9,469 nt of DNA from Verrucomicrobiales bacterium (GCA_005789375.1 SXXZ01000157.1:1-9469); one strand, 5' to 3'. Shown: positions 1 to 6,484, counted from the first letter of the stretch. The notes: generated from the letters alone by a model not told the origin. Translations and numbers: made by a program.

Positions 1-1
1 C

Positions 2-424
2 CTGCCTAAGGGTTGGGTTTGGGATTTGCCCACCGAGGCGCAATGGGAATTGGCCTGTCGGGCCGGTAGCCCCGCGGCCTACGCCGGAGAGCTCGACAGC
101 TTGGCGTGGCATGCTGGCAACAGCGGGGGAAAGGTGCATCCGGTGGGGCAGCGTGAGGCCAATGGTTTCGGTATTCGGGATATGCATGGAAACGTGGCTG
201 AGTGGTGCGTGACTTGGTTCTTTTCCTACCCGACCAATATTCCGGTCTTCGTGGATCCTCTCGGTCCGATTTGGAGCTTCGCCCCCACCTATCGGGGCGG
301 TGGATTCAAGTCAGCCCCGGCGGCCTGCCGCTCTGCGGCCCGTGCGGCGGGTGTCCCCGGAGAGGTCCCCAACGAGACTCTGGGATTTCGATTGGCCCTG
401 CGGTTTCGGCGGGAAACCATGTAA
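2..424 (+). CDS. Formylglycine-generating enzyme (FGE-sulfatase) domain protein, 5'-truncated
   Basis: The reading frame is open from base 2 and stops with TAA at 422-424, so only the C-terminal ~140 residues are in the window. Visible FGE-sulfatase/SUMF1 family hallmarks are LPTEAQWE near the start, then GFGIRDMHGNVAEWC, then an RGGGF stretch followed by an arginine-rich A-x-R segment, and a terminal GFRLAL. In this family these elements build the C-type-lectin-like fold; true FGEs oxidise a sulfatase cysteine to formylglycine, while many bacterial paralogues have other or unknown roles. The canonical ending is RGGSW; here it is RGGGF, a small deviation. The catalytic cysteine pair cannot be judged confidently from a fragment: one Cys follows the GNVAEW motif and another lies in the later PAACRSAAR stretch. 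Many such proteins have N-terminal kinase, protease or membrane parts, which would lie outside the window. The family call is firm; the enzymatic role is not established. Confidence 0.88.
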   Translation: MPKGWVWDLPTEAQWELACRAGSPAAYAGELDSLAWHAGNSGGKVHPVGQREANGFGIRDMHGNVAEWCVTWFFSYPTNIPVFVDPLGPIWSFAPTYRGGGFKSAPAACRSAARAAGVPGEVPNETLGFRLALRFRRETM

Positions 425-483
425 TTTAGATGCGTTTCCGAGGCTTGCAGTCCCCGGGGTTAGACGCAGTGCCATAGCCTGAA

Positions 484-556
484 CCCGGGAGAGGTGCTCT
501 CTCGGGATGGTTCTTGCCTGAGAGACATCTGCTTCCTGTCCTCCGGCCCTCAGGAG
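484..556 (+). promoter_or_regulatory. Candidate structured leader of queE with mutually exclusive hairpins
   Basis: Three pairings can be read on the + strand. Hairpin H1 pairs 484-493 with 497-506 (10 bp, one G-U, 3-nt loop). An alternative hairpin pairs 498-506 with 517-525 (9 bp, one G-U, 10-nt loop). H2 pairs 517-522 (CCTGAG) with 549-554 (CTCAGG). The alternative hairpin excludes both H1 and H2. H2 covers most of CAGGAG (551-556), the only Shine-Dalgarno-like sequence before queE. A small hairpin (562-565 with 569-572) lies between that sequence and the GTG start; if folded, it would leave only 5 unpaired bases between CAGGAG and the hairpin. H1 could instead be a U-tract-less terminator of the upstream gene. 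I do not recognise a preQ1-I aptamer. The pairings are seen in the sequence; regulation is inferred. Confidence 0.35.
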
Positions 557-572
557 TGTTAGGGTTTCACCC

Positions 573-1349
573 GTGGCCGAAACATTGGTCGTCAACGAGA
601 TCTATTTGAGTCTTCAGGGCGAAAGCACCTTCGCGGGGCTACCCTGCGTCTTTGTGCGCCTGACTGGATGCAATCTGCGGTGTTCCTACTGCGATACAGC
701 CTATGCCTTCACCGAAGGTAAGCGACGCTCTCTGGACGAGATCCGCGCCGAGGTGCATCGATTGGCAGAACCCTTTTTCCGCTCTGATCGGGCCCATTTT
801 CCGCCGGTGGTCAATGCGGGCGATGCTTCAGCTCAGCACAAGCTGCCGTTGGTTGAGTTGACCGGGGGGGAACCCCTCCTGCAACCCAATGCCGCTCGCC
901 TCATGCGCACCTTGGCAGATGACTGTTTCACGGTGCTGGTAGAAACCAGTGGTGCCCACGACATCTCTAAGCTCGATCCGCGGGTGCGGCGCATCATGGA
1001 TCTTAAATGTCCGAGCAGCGGCGAGGTTGAACGCACTCGTTGGGCCAATATTTTTCATCTCCGTGCCACGGATGAGGTGAAGTTCGTGATTGGGACCCGC
1101 GAGGACTACGAGTGGGCTAAGGCGACAATCCTCGAGCATCGGCTCGATCCGGTTTGTCCGATTTTGTTCTCCTGGGTGGCTCCACTCTCGGAATCCCAGC
1201 GCGACAAGGCTCTCAAGCCCGTGCCCCAGGGGCTTCATCCGATTTCGCGGAAAGATCTCGTGGAGGCCATGGTGGCTGACCGGGTGCCGGCCCGGTTCCA
1301 GTTGCAAATGCACAAGTTCATCTGGCCTTCCGATGAACGCGGCGTGTGA
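573..1349 (+). CDS. queE: 7-carboxy-7-deazaguanine synthase QueE (radical SAM)
   Basis: QueE converts 6-carboxy-5,6,7,8-tetrahydropterin to 7-carboxy-7-deazaguanine, a cytosolic step of the preQ0/queuosine pathway that uses a [4Fe-4S] cluster and S-adenosylmethionine. The 258-residue product begins with the QueE signature VNEIYLSLQGES (residues 7-18). It has the cluster motif C33-x3-C37-x2-C40 in GCNLRCSYCDT, and GGEP at 98-101 for SAM binding. It ends with the family's HKFIWP...RGV tail. A segment of about 25 residues (66-91) between the cluster motif and GGEP looks like a family-variable insertion. The GTG at 573 is chosen because it puts the conserved VNEI at the usual distance from the N terminus; it has no closely spaced Shine-Dalgarno sequence, only CAGGAG 16 bases upstream. 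The stop overlaps the next start by one base (TGATG), indicating translational coupling. No other queuosine gene is in the window. Confidence 0.93.
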   Translation: MAETLVVNEIYLSLQGESTFAGLPCVFVRLTGCNLRCSYCDTAYAFTEGKRRSLDEIRAEVHRLAEPFFRSDRAHFPPVVNAGDASAQHKLPLVELTGGEPLLQPNAARLMRTLADDCFTVLVETSGAHDISKLDPRVRRIMDLKCPSSGEVERTRWANIFHLRATDEVKFVIGTREDYEWAKATILEHRLDPVCPILFSWVAPLSESQRDKALKPVPQGLHPISRKDLVEAMVADRVPARFQLQMHKFIWPSDERGV

Positions 1350-2737
1350 TGAGCTCCCGGACCCAAGACTCCACACTGGAAATGCTCCGCCGATACGAGT
1401 CGCGGAACATCACCTTCCTGGAACCCGATGCGGGTTGGCCAATCGTCTGGAAGCGGGCCAAAGGGTGCCGTGTCTGGGATGAGGCGGGTCGGCCTTATCT
1501 GGACCTCACCGCCGCCTTCGGAGTGGCCGCGGCGGGGCATGCCAATTCCGCTGTTGTGCGGGCCGGCCAGCGGCAGATGGGAGAATTGCTCCATGCCATG
1601 GGGGATGTGCATCCCCATGCGTTGAAGGCTCGTCTGGCTCGCGAATTGAGTCGCCTCACCTTTGAGCGGTGGACTCGCCGCGGTGGGGCCACTGCTGCAG
1701 TCGAGACGGGCAAGGTGATCTTCGGGTGTTCTGGTTTCGAAGCGGTGGAGGCAGCGTTCAAGACGGCGCGTTTGGCTACTGGGAAGCCCGGGGTCATCGC
1801 TTTTCGTGGCGGATACCATGGGGTTGGGTATGGAGCCCTGAATGCGACGGAACGGTCCCATTTTCGAGAGCCGTTCCGGGACCAACTCCGTGAGTTTGGA
1901 TGTTTTGTAGACTTTCCCGAGGCGAATACAGAGGAGCAGGGAAGACCCCGATTGGAGGCGGCACTCGAGGCGGCTGCGGCTGCGCACGACATCGGCGCGG
2001 TGGTCGTCGAACCCATGCAGGCTCGCGGTGGGATTTGCATACCGCCTCCCTGGTTTCTGCCCTGTTTGCGCGAGTGGGCCGACCAACGGGGTGTCTTGCT
2101 AATTCTTGACGAAATCTACACGGGTTTTGGACGCACCGGAGCCTGGTTTGCTTGCGAGCACTCGGGCGTTATTCCGGACATTATCTGCCTGGGCAAAGCT
2201 TTGACCGGTGGGTTTCCCCTGAGTGCCTGCGTCGGTCGGGCCCGGGTGATGGACGCGTGGCCTCCGGCGATGGGCGAGGCCATTCATACGAGCACATATT
2301 TAGGACATCCGGTCGGGTGTGCCATGGCCTTGGCTCAGATCTCTGAACTCCGTCGTCTGGCCTTGCCACAGCGTGCGGCTCGGTTAGAAAAAGTTTTGGA
2401 ATCGGGCCTGAAATCGCTTCAAGCCCAGTTTCCAGATCGGGTGTCGAGGGTGTCCGTCATCGGGCTTATGGGTGGTATCGCTTGGCGGCGTGCCGATGGG
2501 GGTCCCGACACTGAGTTGTCTGTCTGGCTCATGCAGGAAGCGCTCCGCCGCGGAATCATCCTTCTTCCAGAAGGCGAACATTCCGAGGTCACTGGGATCA
2601 CTCCGCCACTGACCATCACCGAAACGGAGTTAAAACGGGCTTTCCGCGAAATCACTCGTGCGGTGATTGCACGCCTCCAGGTATCAAATCCTGCCCCAAA
2701 ACCTAAAGTGTCCCGCACTCCGAAAAAACGGCTATGA
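1349..2737 (+). CDS. Class III PLP-dependent aminotransferase
   Basis: This 462-residue protein is a fold-type I, class III aminotransferase (GabT/ArgD/HemL superfamily), which moves an amino group from a donor to a keto acid or aldehyde through pyridoxal phosphate. Visible elements in order are the N-terminal YLDLTAAFGVAAAGH substrate-side segment, FGCSGFEAVEAAFK (cofactor phosphate region), FRGGYHG, VVVEPMQARGG, and LDEIYTGFGRTG with the cofactor-binding Asp254. Next come CLGKALTGGFPLSA with the Schiff-base Lys283, HTSTYLGHPVGCAMALA, and a C-terminal ITPPLTIT. It most resembles 4-aminobutyrate aminotransferase-like members, but the substrate cannot be read from sequence. The ATG at 1349 is preferred over the GTG at 1346 because TGATG overlap starts are typical of coupled genes. 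Its own stop overlaps the rsmA start by 4 bases. Being wedged between queE and rsmA suggests co-expression, not necessarily a role in RNA modification. The last ~15 residues form a basic tail (KPKVSRTPKKR). Confidence 0.9.
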   Translation: MSSRTQDSTLEMLRRYESRNITFLEPDAGWPIVWKRAKGCRVWDEAGRPYLDLTAAFGVAAAGHANSAVVRAGQRQMGELLHAMGDVHPHALKARLARELSRLTFERWTRRGGATAAVETGKVIFGCSGFEAVEAAFKTARLATGKPGVIAFRGGYHGVGYGALNATERSHFREPFRDQLREFGCFVDFPEANTEEQGRPRLEAALEAAAAAHDIGAVVVEPMQARGGICIPPPWFLPCLREWADQRGVLLILDEIYTGFGRTGAWFACEHSGVIPDIICLGKALTGGFPLSACVGRARVMDAWPPAMGEAIHTSTYLGHPVGCAMALAQISELRRLALPQRAARLEKVLESGLKSLQAQFPDRVSRVSVIGLMGGIAWRRADGGPDTELSVWLMQEALRRGIILLPEGEHSEVTGITPPLTITETELKRAFREITRAVIARLQVSNPAPKPKVSRTPKKRL

Positions 2738-3627
2738 CCCTGAATGAGATGCGTACCCTGCTGGAGTCGCGGGGGATCCAGTTGACGAAGTCGCTGGGCC
2801 AGAACTTCTTGCATGATGGCAATCAGTTGCGGCGGATTGTGAGCGCTGCCGACATCGTCCCGACGGACCGTATTCTTGAAGTGGGGCCTGGATTAGGGCC
2901 CTTGACCGAGTTGCTGGTGGCTCGGGCCGCGTCGGTGTTGGCCATTGAAAAGGATGCCCGGTTGGTGAGCGTTCTCCGTGAAAACTTTTCCGGCGCCCTT
3001 TCTGGGGAGGGCCCAGGCACCCTCGAATTATTGGAGGCCGACGCCCTGCGTTGGGTCGAAGCCAATTCGCGGGATTGGAGCGGTTGGAAACTCGTCGCCA
3101 ATCTGCCGTATTCGGTGGCGTCAACCCTGATGGTAGAGTTGGCCGAGGCCCCGGTGCCCCCCGATCGCATGGTGGTGACCTTGCAGGCAGAAGTGGTGCA
3201 TCGCATTGCCGCTCCGACCGATGGGGACAACTACGGAATCCTCACCCTCTTGCTGGGCCTGCGCTACCAAGTCCGTGACTGGTTTAACATCAAACGCGGA
3301 TGCTTCTATCCGATACCGGATGTCGACAGTGCCTGCATTAGCCTCGTGCGGAGGCCGATTCCGCTTCTGGATGCCGCTGGCTCGGTGGTTTTCACCCGAC
3401 TCGTGAAGCGTGCCTTCTCCGAGCGTCGGAAGATGATGCTCAAGCTGCTCAAGACCGTATGGCCAGTGGAGGTCTTGCAGGCTGCTTTTATCGAGGTGGG
3501 CATCGCGCCGACCGAGCGTGCCGAGAAGGTTTCCGTCGAGGGATTCGTGGCGTTGACTCGGATTCTTCAACGGCAGGCGCCGTGCGAGCCGGGCGAGGGT
3601 TTGCCGGAGTCGAGTCCGCGGGCCTGA
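2734..3627 (+). CDS. rsmA: 16S rRNA (adenine(1518/1519)-N6)-dimethyltransferase RsmA/KsgA
   Basis: RsmA dimethylates two adjacent adenines in the 3'-terminal helix 45 loop of 16S rRNA, using S-adenosylmethionine, as a late 30S assembly checkpoint. The family signatures are all present: KSLGQNFLHD at residues 19-28, the SAM-binding motif EVGPGLG at 49-55, the adenine-pocket motif NLPYS starting at N123, and FYPIPDVDS starting at F191. The product is 297 residues, somewhat longer than the ~270 usual for the family. The surplus is mainly a Gly/Pro/Ser-rich tail after the last helical segment. The ATG at 2734 overlaps the upstream stop as ATGA, so translation is probably coupled to the aminotransferase. 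No obvious intrinsic terminator follows within the next 180 bases. Confidence 0.95.
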   Translation: MTLNEMRTLLESRGIQLTKSLGQNFLHDGNQLRRIVSAADIVPTDRILEVGPGLGPLTELLVARAASVLAIEKDARLVSVLRENFSGALSGEGPGTLELLEADALRWVEANSRDWSGWKLVANLPYSVASTLMVELAEAPVPPDRMVVTLQAEVVHRIAAPTDGDNYGILTLLLGLRYQVRDWFNIKRGCFYPIPDVDSACISLVRRPIPLLDAAGSVVFTRLVKRAFSERRKMMLKLLKTVWPVEVLQAAFIEVGIAPTERAEKVSVEGFVALTRILQRQAPCEPGEGLPESSPRA

Positions 3628-3774
3628 CCGTGTTCGCAAGCTTTGCCTCTAAGGGCGGAGGTTTGCCGTAGAATCGCCGATCCGTGGAGGTGCGGTGTAC
3701 GACAGAGTAATTAGCACGACTCAAGTTTCAGCGCGACCTGCCGATATGTGGCCGTCGGAGGGAGGGGTTTCCCT

Positions 3775-3797
3775 AAAGCGTTTCTCAGAGGCGCTTT
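3775..3797 (+). promoter_or_regulatory. Hairpin just upstream of the STAS gene start
   Basis: Bases 3775-3784 pair with 3788-3797 (10 bp including two G-U pairs, 3-nt loop). The hairpin sits 12 bases before the ATG at 3810, where a Shine-Dalgarno sequence would be expected, and none is visible there. A smaller 4-bp hairpin (3763-3766 with 3771-3774) abuts it on the 5' side. It could be a late terminator of the rsmA transcript, though it lacks a T-tract, or an element affecting translation of the STAS gene. The function is unproven. Confidence 0.3.
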
Positions 3798-3809
3798 CCA
3801 GCAATTGCG

Positions 3810-4112
3810 ATGAAAATTGAATCCTTTGGAAAGACCTTGGTGGTCAGCGGACTCTCGGCCCTGAATGTGGGCAATGCGGGTTCATTCCGGGACAGTGTCC
3901 GGGCGTCTGTCCAGCCTCACCACACCCGCATTGAAATTGATATGTCTTTGACCCGAGTCATCGATAGCACCGGATTGGGTGCCTTGGTTTCCGTACATCG
4001 GTTCATTGTGTCACGGCAGGGTCAGTTGCGGTTGATTAACCCGGTTCCGGTGGTGCGCAAAGTTTTAGACTTCACGCAGCTTAGCAAAAGCTTCGAGATC
4101 ACGCACGGTTGA
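3810..4112 (+). CDS. STAS-domain anti-sigma factor antagonist (SpoIIAA/RsbV-like)
   Basis: This 100-residue cytosolic protein is a single STAS domain. It has N-terminal strands (GKTLVVSG), a central IEIDMS strand, then IDSTGLGALVSVHR with Ser53 at the position phosphorylated in SpoIIAA/RsbV, and a C-terminal LRLINPVPVVRKVLDFTQL segment typical of the fold. In characterised partner-switching systems an anti-sigma kinase phosphorylates this serine, and the dephosphorylated form binds the kinase to free a sigma factor or another target. No cognate HPK-like kinase or PP2C phosphatase is in the window, so its partner is unknown. The ATG at 3810 leaves a full-length domain with nothing missing. There is no Shine-Dalgarno sequence at normal spacing. 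The stop codon TGA lies at the first copy of a 14-bp tandem repeat. It is convergent with the pilin-like gene. Confidence 0.9.
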   Translation: MKIESFGKTLVVSGLSALNVGNAGSFRDSVRASVQPHHTRIEIDMSLTRVIDSTGLGALVSVHRFIVSRQGQLRLINPVPVVRKVLDFTQLSKSFEITHG

Positions 4113-4166
4113 GCGCCGGGTTGTGAGCGCCGGGTTGTGAGCGCCGGGTTGTGAGCGCCGGGTTGT
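4111..4166. repeat. Perfect 14-bp tandem repeat, four copies
   Basis: The unit GAGCGCCGGGTTGT occurs four times head to tail with no mismatch (4111-4124, 4125-4138, 4139-4152, 4153-4166). It then decays at GAGAGC. The first copy starts on the second base of the STAS stop codon. The array lies between two convergent genes. It looks like a minisatellite that could vary in copy number between strains. There are no spacers, so it is not CRISPR-like. Confidence 0.95.
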
Positions 4167-4182
4167 GAGAGCTCGCCCGGCG
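4156..4182. terminator. Possible bidirectional terminator hairpin using the last repeat copy
   Basis: CGCCGGG (4156-4162, in the fourth repeat copy) is the exact reverse complement of CCCGGCG (4176-4182), giving a 7-bp GC-only stem with a 13-base loop. The place is right for ending both the STAS transcript and the pilin transcript, whose stop codon is at 4185-4187. Neither strand shows a clear T-tract. Because CGCCGGG recurs in every repeat copy, the right arm could pair with any of four left arms. Confidence 0.35.
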
Positions 4183-4184
4183 GC

Positions 4185-4604
4185 CTACTTGTCTTCGAGT
4201 GTAATCTGACCGCCGGCTTCGATATTGCGGATCTTGCTCGGCGTGGTGGCCGTAGGACGGGCCGCGTCGGTGCAGTTGCCGATGTTGTAGGTCTCGCCCA
4301 TGACGGAACTGGGAAATTTTCCGCCCTGAAAGTACGGAGCAAGATCATCGGAGGAAGGTTCCGCCGTGTCGGCCTTGCGATACTCGTTCTGCCAGGTCGT
4401 CTTGGCCAGCTCGATGGCCTTCAGGTTGGCGAGGACTGCGTTGTATTTTCCGGTATCCATGAACTTCCTCACGTTCGGAACGGCGATCATGGTCAGAAGG
4501 CCCACAATCATGACAGCGATCATGACTTCGACGAGGGTGAAGGCGGCACGGAGCGACGAGCGACGCAGATGCTTGCGGGTATTCATGGTGGAAGAAATCG
4601 TCAT
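4185..4604 (-). CDS. Type IV pilin-like / type II secretion pseudopilin
   Basis: The 139-residue product has a class III prepilin signal: a short basic leader (TRKHLRRSSLRAA), then FTLVE with the conserved Glu at +5, then a hydrophobic helix (VMIAVMIVGLLTMIAVP). After processing by a prepilin peptidase such proteins assemble into type IV pili or type II secretion pseudopili in the inner membrane and periplasm. The residue before the cleavage site is Ala, not the usual Gly. The rest (AVLANLKAIELAKTTWQNEY, then APYF and GETYNIGN) resembles the short GspG/pilin-like proteins frequent in Verrucomicrobiota. No assembly ATPase, secretin or peptidase is nearby, so it is an orphan gene. Start is taken at 4604; an in-frame ATG at 4586 would give a shorter leader and is also possible. 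Its promoter should lie in the gap shared with zwf. Confidence 0.88.
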   Translation of the reverse strand: MTISSTMNTRKHLRRSSLRAAFTLVEVMIAVMIVGLLTMIAVPNVRKFMDTGKYNAVLANLKAIELAKTTWQNEYRKADTAEPSSDDLAPYFQGGKFPSSVMGETYNIGNCTDAARPTATTPSKIRNIEAGGQITLEDK

Positions 4605-4780
4605 TGGAGTCCGAACACCGGTCCGATGGATTGGTTGCGGAGGCCGGTGAAAGGTTCCCTTCTGACGGACTTGATGAAAGCCGCAGTGGCTCCTCAGAGC
4701 AAGTCGAGGGTCTTTTCAGGTTCCAACGGCTCCGAAGAAGACAGAGGGCCTAAAATAGAGGTTTAGCTGCCCTGATTTAG

Positions 4781-4846
4781 GTGGGAGCAGCAGAAATAAT
4801 TGGGACATTGCCGAGTCGTGGACTGTCTCCCACTCTTGTCCTGCTG
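4781..4846 (+). promoter_or_regulatory. Pseudoknot-like arrangement immediately upstream of zwf
   Basis: Two adjacent segments, GTGGGAG (4781-4787) and CAGCAG (4788-4793), have exact reverse complements later in the same order: CTCCCAC (4827-4833) and CTGCTG (4841-4846). Pairing both would give a crossed, H-type pseudoknot topology that ends one base before the zwf ATG at 4848. No Shine-Dalgarno sequence is visible for zwf. The matches are seen directly; formation and function are inferred, and a 6-base match alone could arise by chance. Confidence 0.25.
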
Positions 4847-4847
4847 T

Positions 4848-6404
4848 ATGAATGAATCTCAGAATCTCGACGAGTTGCTGGTGTCCCGGTCCGACCAGGC
4901 CCGGCGACCCGCCGAGCCTTGCACCGTGGTCATCTTTGGTGCCTCCGGCGATCTGACCTCGCGCAAGCTGATTCCCGCTCTCTACCACCTGACGCTCGAG
5001 AAGCTGATGCCGCAACCCTTCCGCATCGTGGGTTTCGCACGGCGGGAGAAGAATGACGAAGCTTGGCGAACGGAACTCCGTGAGGCCATGAACAAGTTTT
5101 CCCGGACCCAGCCAGTTCAGGAGGATGTCTGGAATGCCTTCGCTGCCAACATCCACTACTGTCAGGCCGACATGTCCGATGCGGCCGGGTACCAGAGGCT
5201 CAAGGCCCTACTCCATGGGTTTCCCGACGAGGGGCTGAGGAGTAATTTGTTGTTCTACTTGGCCACCAATCCCAGCCAATTCGGTGAGGTGACCGGCCAT
5301 TTGAGCGCGGTGGGATTGTTGCAGAAGGCGGAGTCCCGTGTGACTCCGGAGCGAATCGTTGTGGAGAAGCCCTTCGGACAGGATTTGGAGACAGCGGAGG
5401 CGTTGAATTTGGAACTGACCCGCTTCGCCCATGAGAAGCAGATCTTCCGTATCGACCATTATCTGGGTAAGGAGACAGTTCAGAACATCCTGACCTTCCG
5501 GTTTTCCAATGCGATCTGGGAGCGGTTGTGGAACCGCGAGTGCATCGACCATGTCCAGATCACCGTGGCCGAAAAGTTGGGCGTGGGTTCGCGCGGCGGT
5601 TACTACGAAGAAGCGGGCGCCATTCGGGATATGGTCCAGAACCATGTGCTTCAGGTGCTCTCACTGGTGGCCATGGAGCCGCCGAGTTCTCTGGAGGCTG
5701 AAAATGTCCGTGACGAGAAGGTCAAGCTGCTCAAGTCGATTCGACCAATGACGCCGGCTCAGGTGGCTGAAAATGTGGTTCGCGGTCAGTACTTCGCGGG
5801 CGAAGTCGATGGCGAGCTACGCCCGGCCTACCGCAGTGAGACCAAGGTGAAGCCTAACTCGCATGTCGAGACCTTCTTGGCGATGCGCCTCTTTGTGGAC
5901 AATTGGCGCTGGCATGGCGTGCCCTTCTACATTCGTACCGGCAAGAATTTGCCCCTCAGCGCCAGCGAGATTCGCGTCCAGTTTAAGAGCGCCCCCAACA
6001 TCCTCTTCGCGGCCAAGGATCAGCTCGATGCCAACTCCCTGACGCTCCGGCTTCAGCCCAATGAGGGCATGACCTTGCGTTTCAACGGCAAGGTCCCCGG
6101 CGGTGCGGCTGAGCTGCGGCCGGTCCGGATGCACTTCAGCTACGACACTGAATTTGGAGCCTACACCCCAGAGGCCTACGAGCGATTGTTGCTCGAGTCG
6201 ATGGCGGGCGATGCCACGCTCTTCATCCGTCGCGACGAAGTGGAAACGGCTTGGAAGATTGTGGATGCTATTCGCAGTGCCTGGGTGGGCAAGCCGTTGA
6301 CCAACCGCGAATTTTACGCGGCCGGTACCTGGGGACCCGCCGCGGCCGATGACCTCTTGGCCAAGAGCGGTCACGAATGGCGCAATCCCCAGTCGAAGCA
6401 CTGA
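4848..6404 (+). CDS. zwf: Glucose-6-phosphate 1-dehydrogenase
   Basis: G6PD oxidises glucose 6-phosphate to 6-phosphogluconolactone, making NADPH at the entry to the oxidative pentose phosphate or Entner-Doudoroff pathway in the cytosol. The 518-residue product has the coenzyme-binding loop GASGDLTSRK (residues 31-40). It has the substrate-binding signature RIDHYLGKE with His204 and Lys208, and DMVQNHVLQ with His266 at the position of the general base in characterised enzymes. VPFYIRTGKNL follows later. Length and motif order fit a normal, intact enzyme. The ATG at 4848 is chosen over an in-frame TTG at 4800 because the extra 16 residues (rich in Cys and Leu) are not like the family. The gene stands alone, with no pgl, gnd or edd beside it. 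It is divergent from the pilin gene and convergent with the protease gene. Confidence 0.95.
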   Translation: MNESQNLDELLVSRSDQARRPAEPCTVVIFGASGDLTSRKLIPALYHLTLEKLMPQPFRIVGFARREKNDEAWRTELREAMNKFSRTQPVQEDVWNAFAANIHYCQADMSDAAGYQRLKALLHGFPDEGLRSNLLFYLATNPSQFGEVTGHLSAVGLLQKAESRVTPERIVVEKPFGQDLETAEALNLELTRFAHEKQIFRIDHYLGKETVQNILTFRFSNAIWERLWNRECIDHVQITVAEKLGVGSRGGYYEEAGAIRDMVQNHVLQVLSLVAMEPPSSLEAENVRDEKVKLLKSIRPMTPAQVAENVVRGQYFAGEVDGELRPAYRSETKVKPNSHVETFLAMRLFVDNWRWHGVPFYIRTGKNLPLSASEIRVQFKSAPNILFAAKDQLDANSLTLRLQPNEGMTLRFNGKVPGGAAELRPVRMHFSYDTEFGAYTPEAYERLLLESMAGDATLFIRRDEVETAWKIVDAIRSAWVGKPLTNREFYAAGTWGPAAADDLLAKSGHEWRNPQSKH

Positions 6405-6429
6405 TCTTAGGGTGCGCATGAAACGAAGA

Positions 6430-6459
6430 GGTCGATCACCGCTGCAACGGTGATCGACC
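6430..6459. terminator. Perfect 12-bp hairpin between convergent zwf and HtrA-like genes
   Basis: Bases 6430-6441 are the exact reverse complement of 6448-6459, with a 6-base loop (CTGCAA). The hairpin lies 25 bases past the zwf stop and 25 bases past the protease stop, so it is placed symmetrically to end both transcripts. There is no T-tract on either side. A 9-bp direct repeat, AGGGTGCGC, flanks it (6409-6417 and 6466-6474). Confidence 0.7.
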
Positions 6460-6484
6460 GAGAGGAGGGTGCGCCGCGTGTCGC

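Noticed and set aside
480..560. Minus-strand resemblance to the 3' half of a glycine riboswitch aptamer (CTCTCAGGCAAGAACC)
   Set aside because: The 5' half with GGAGAG and the CACCGAAGGAGCAA-type core is not recognisable, and no minus-strand gene lies downstream. The likeness can be explained by the + strand hairpin complementarity. An Infernal search with the glycine model would settle it.
1235..2086. Long minus-strand open frame (283 codons) inside queE and the aminotransferase gene
   Set aside because: It overlaps two well-supported genes on the opposite strand, has no recognisable domain, and is the type of shadow frame common in GC-rich DNA.
4111..4166. CRISPR-like repeat array
   Set aside because: The copies are 14 bp and directly adjacent with no spacers, and no cas gene is present.
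4800..4847. Upstream TTG start for zwf
   Set aside because: The added 16 residues are unlike G6PD N termini, while ATG 4848 gives a normal length.
5817..6419. Minus-strand open frame of 200 codons antisense to zwf
   Set aside because: No family motifs are visible and it overlaps intact G6PD coding sequence; it is a shadow frame.
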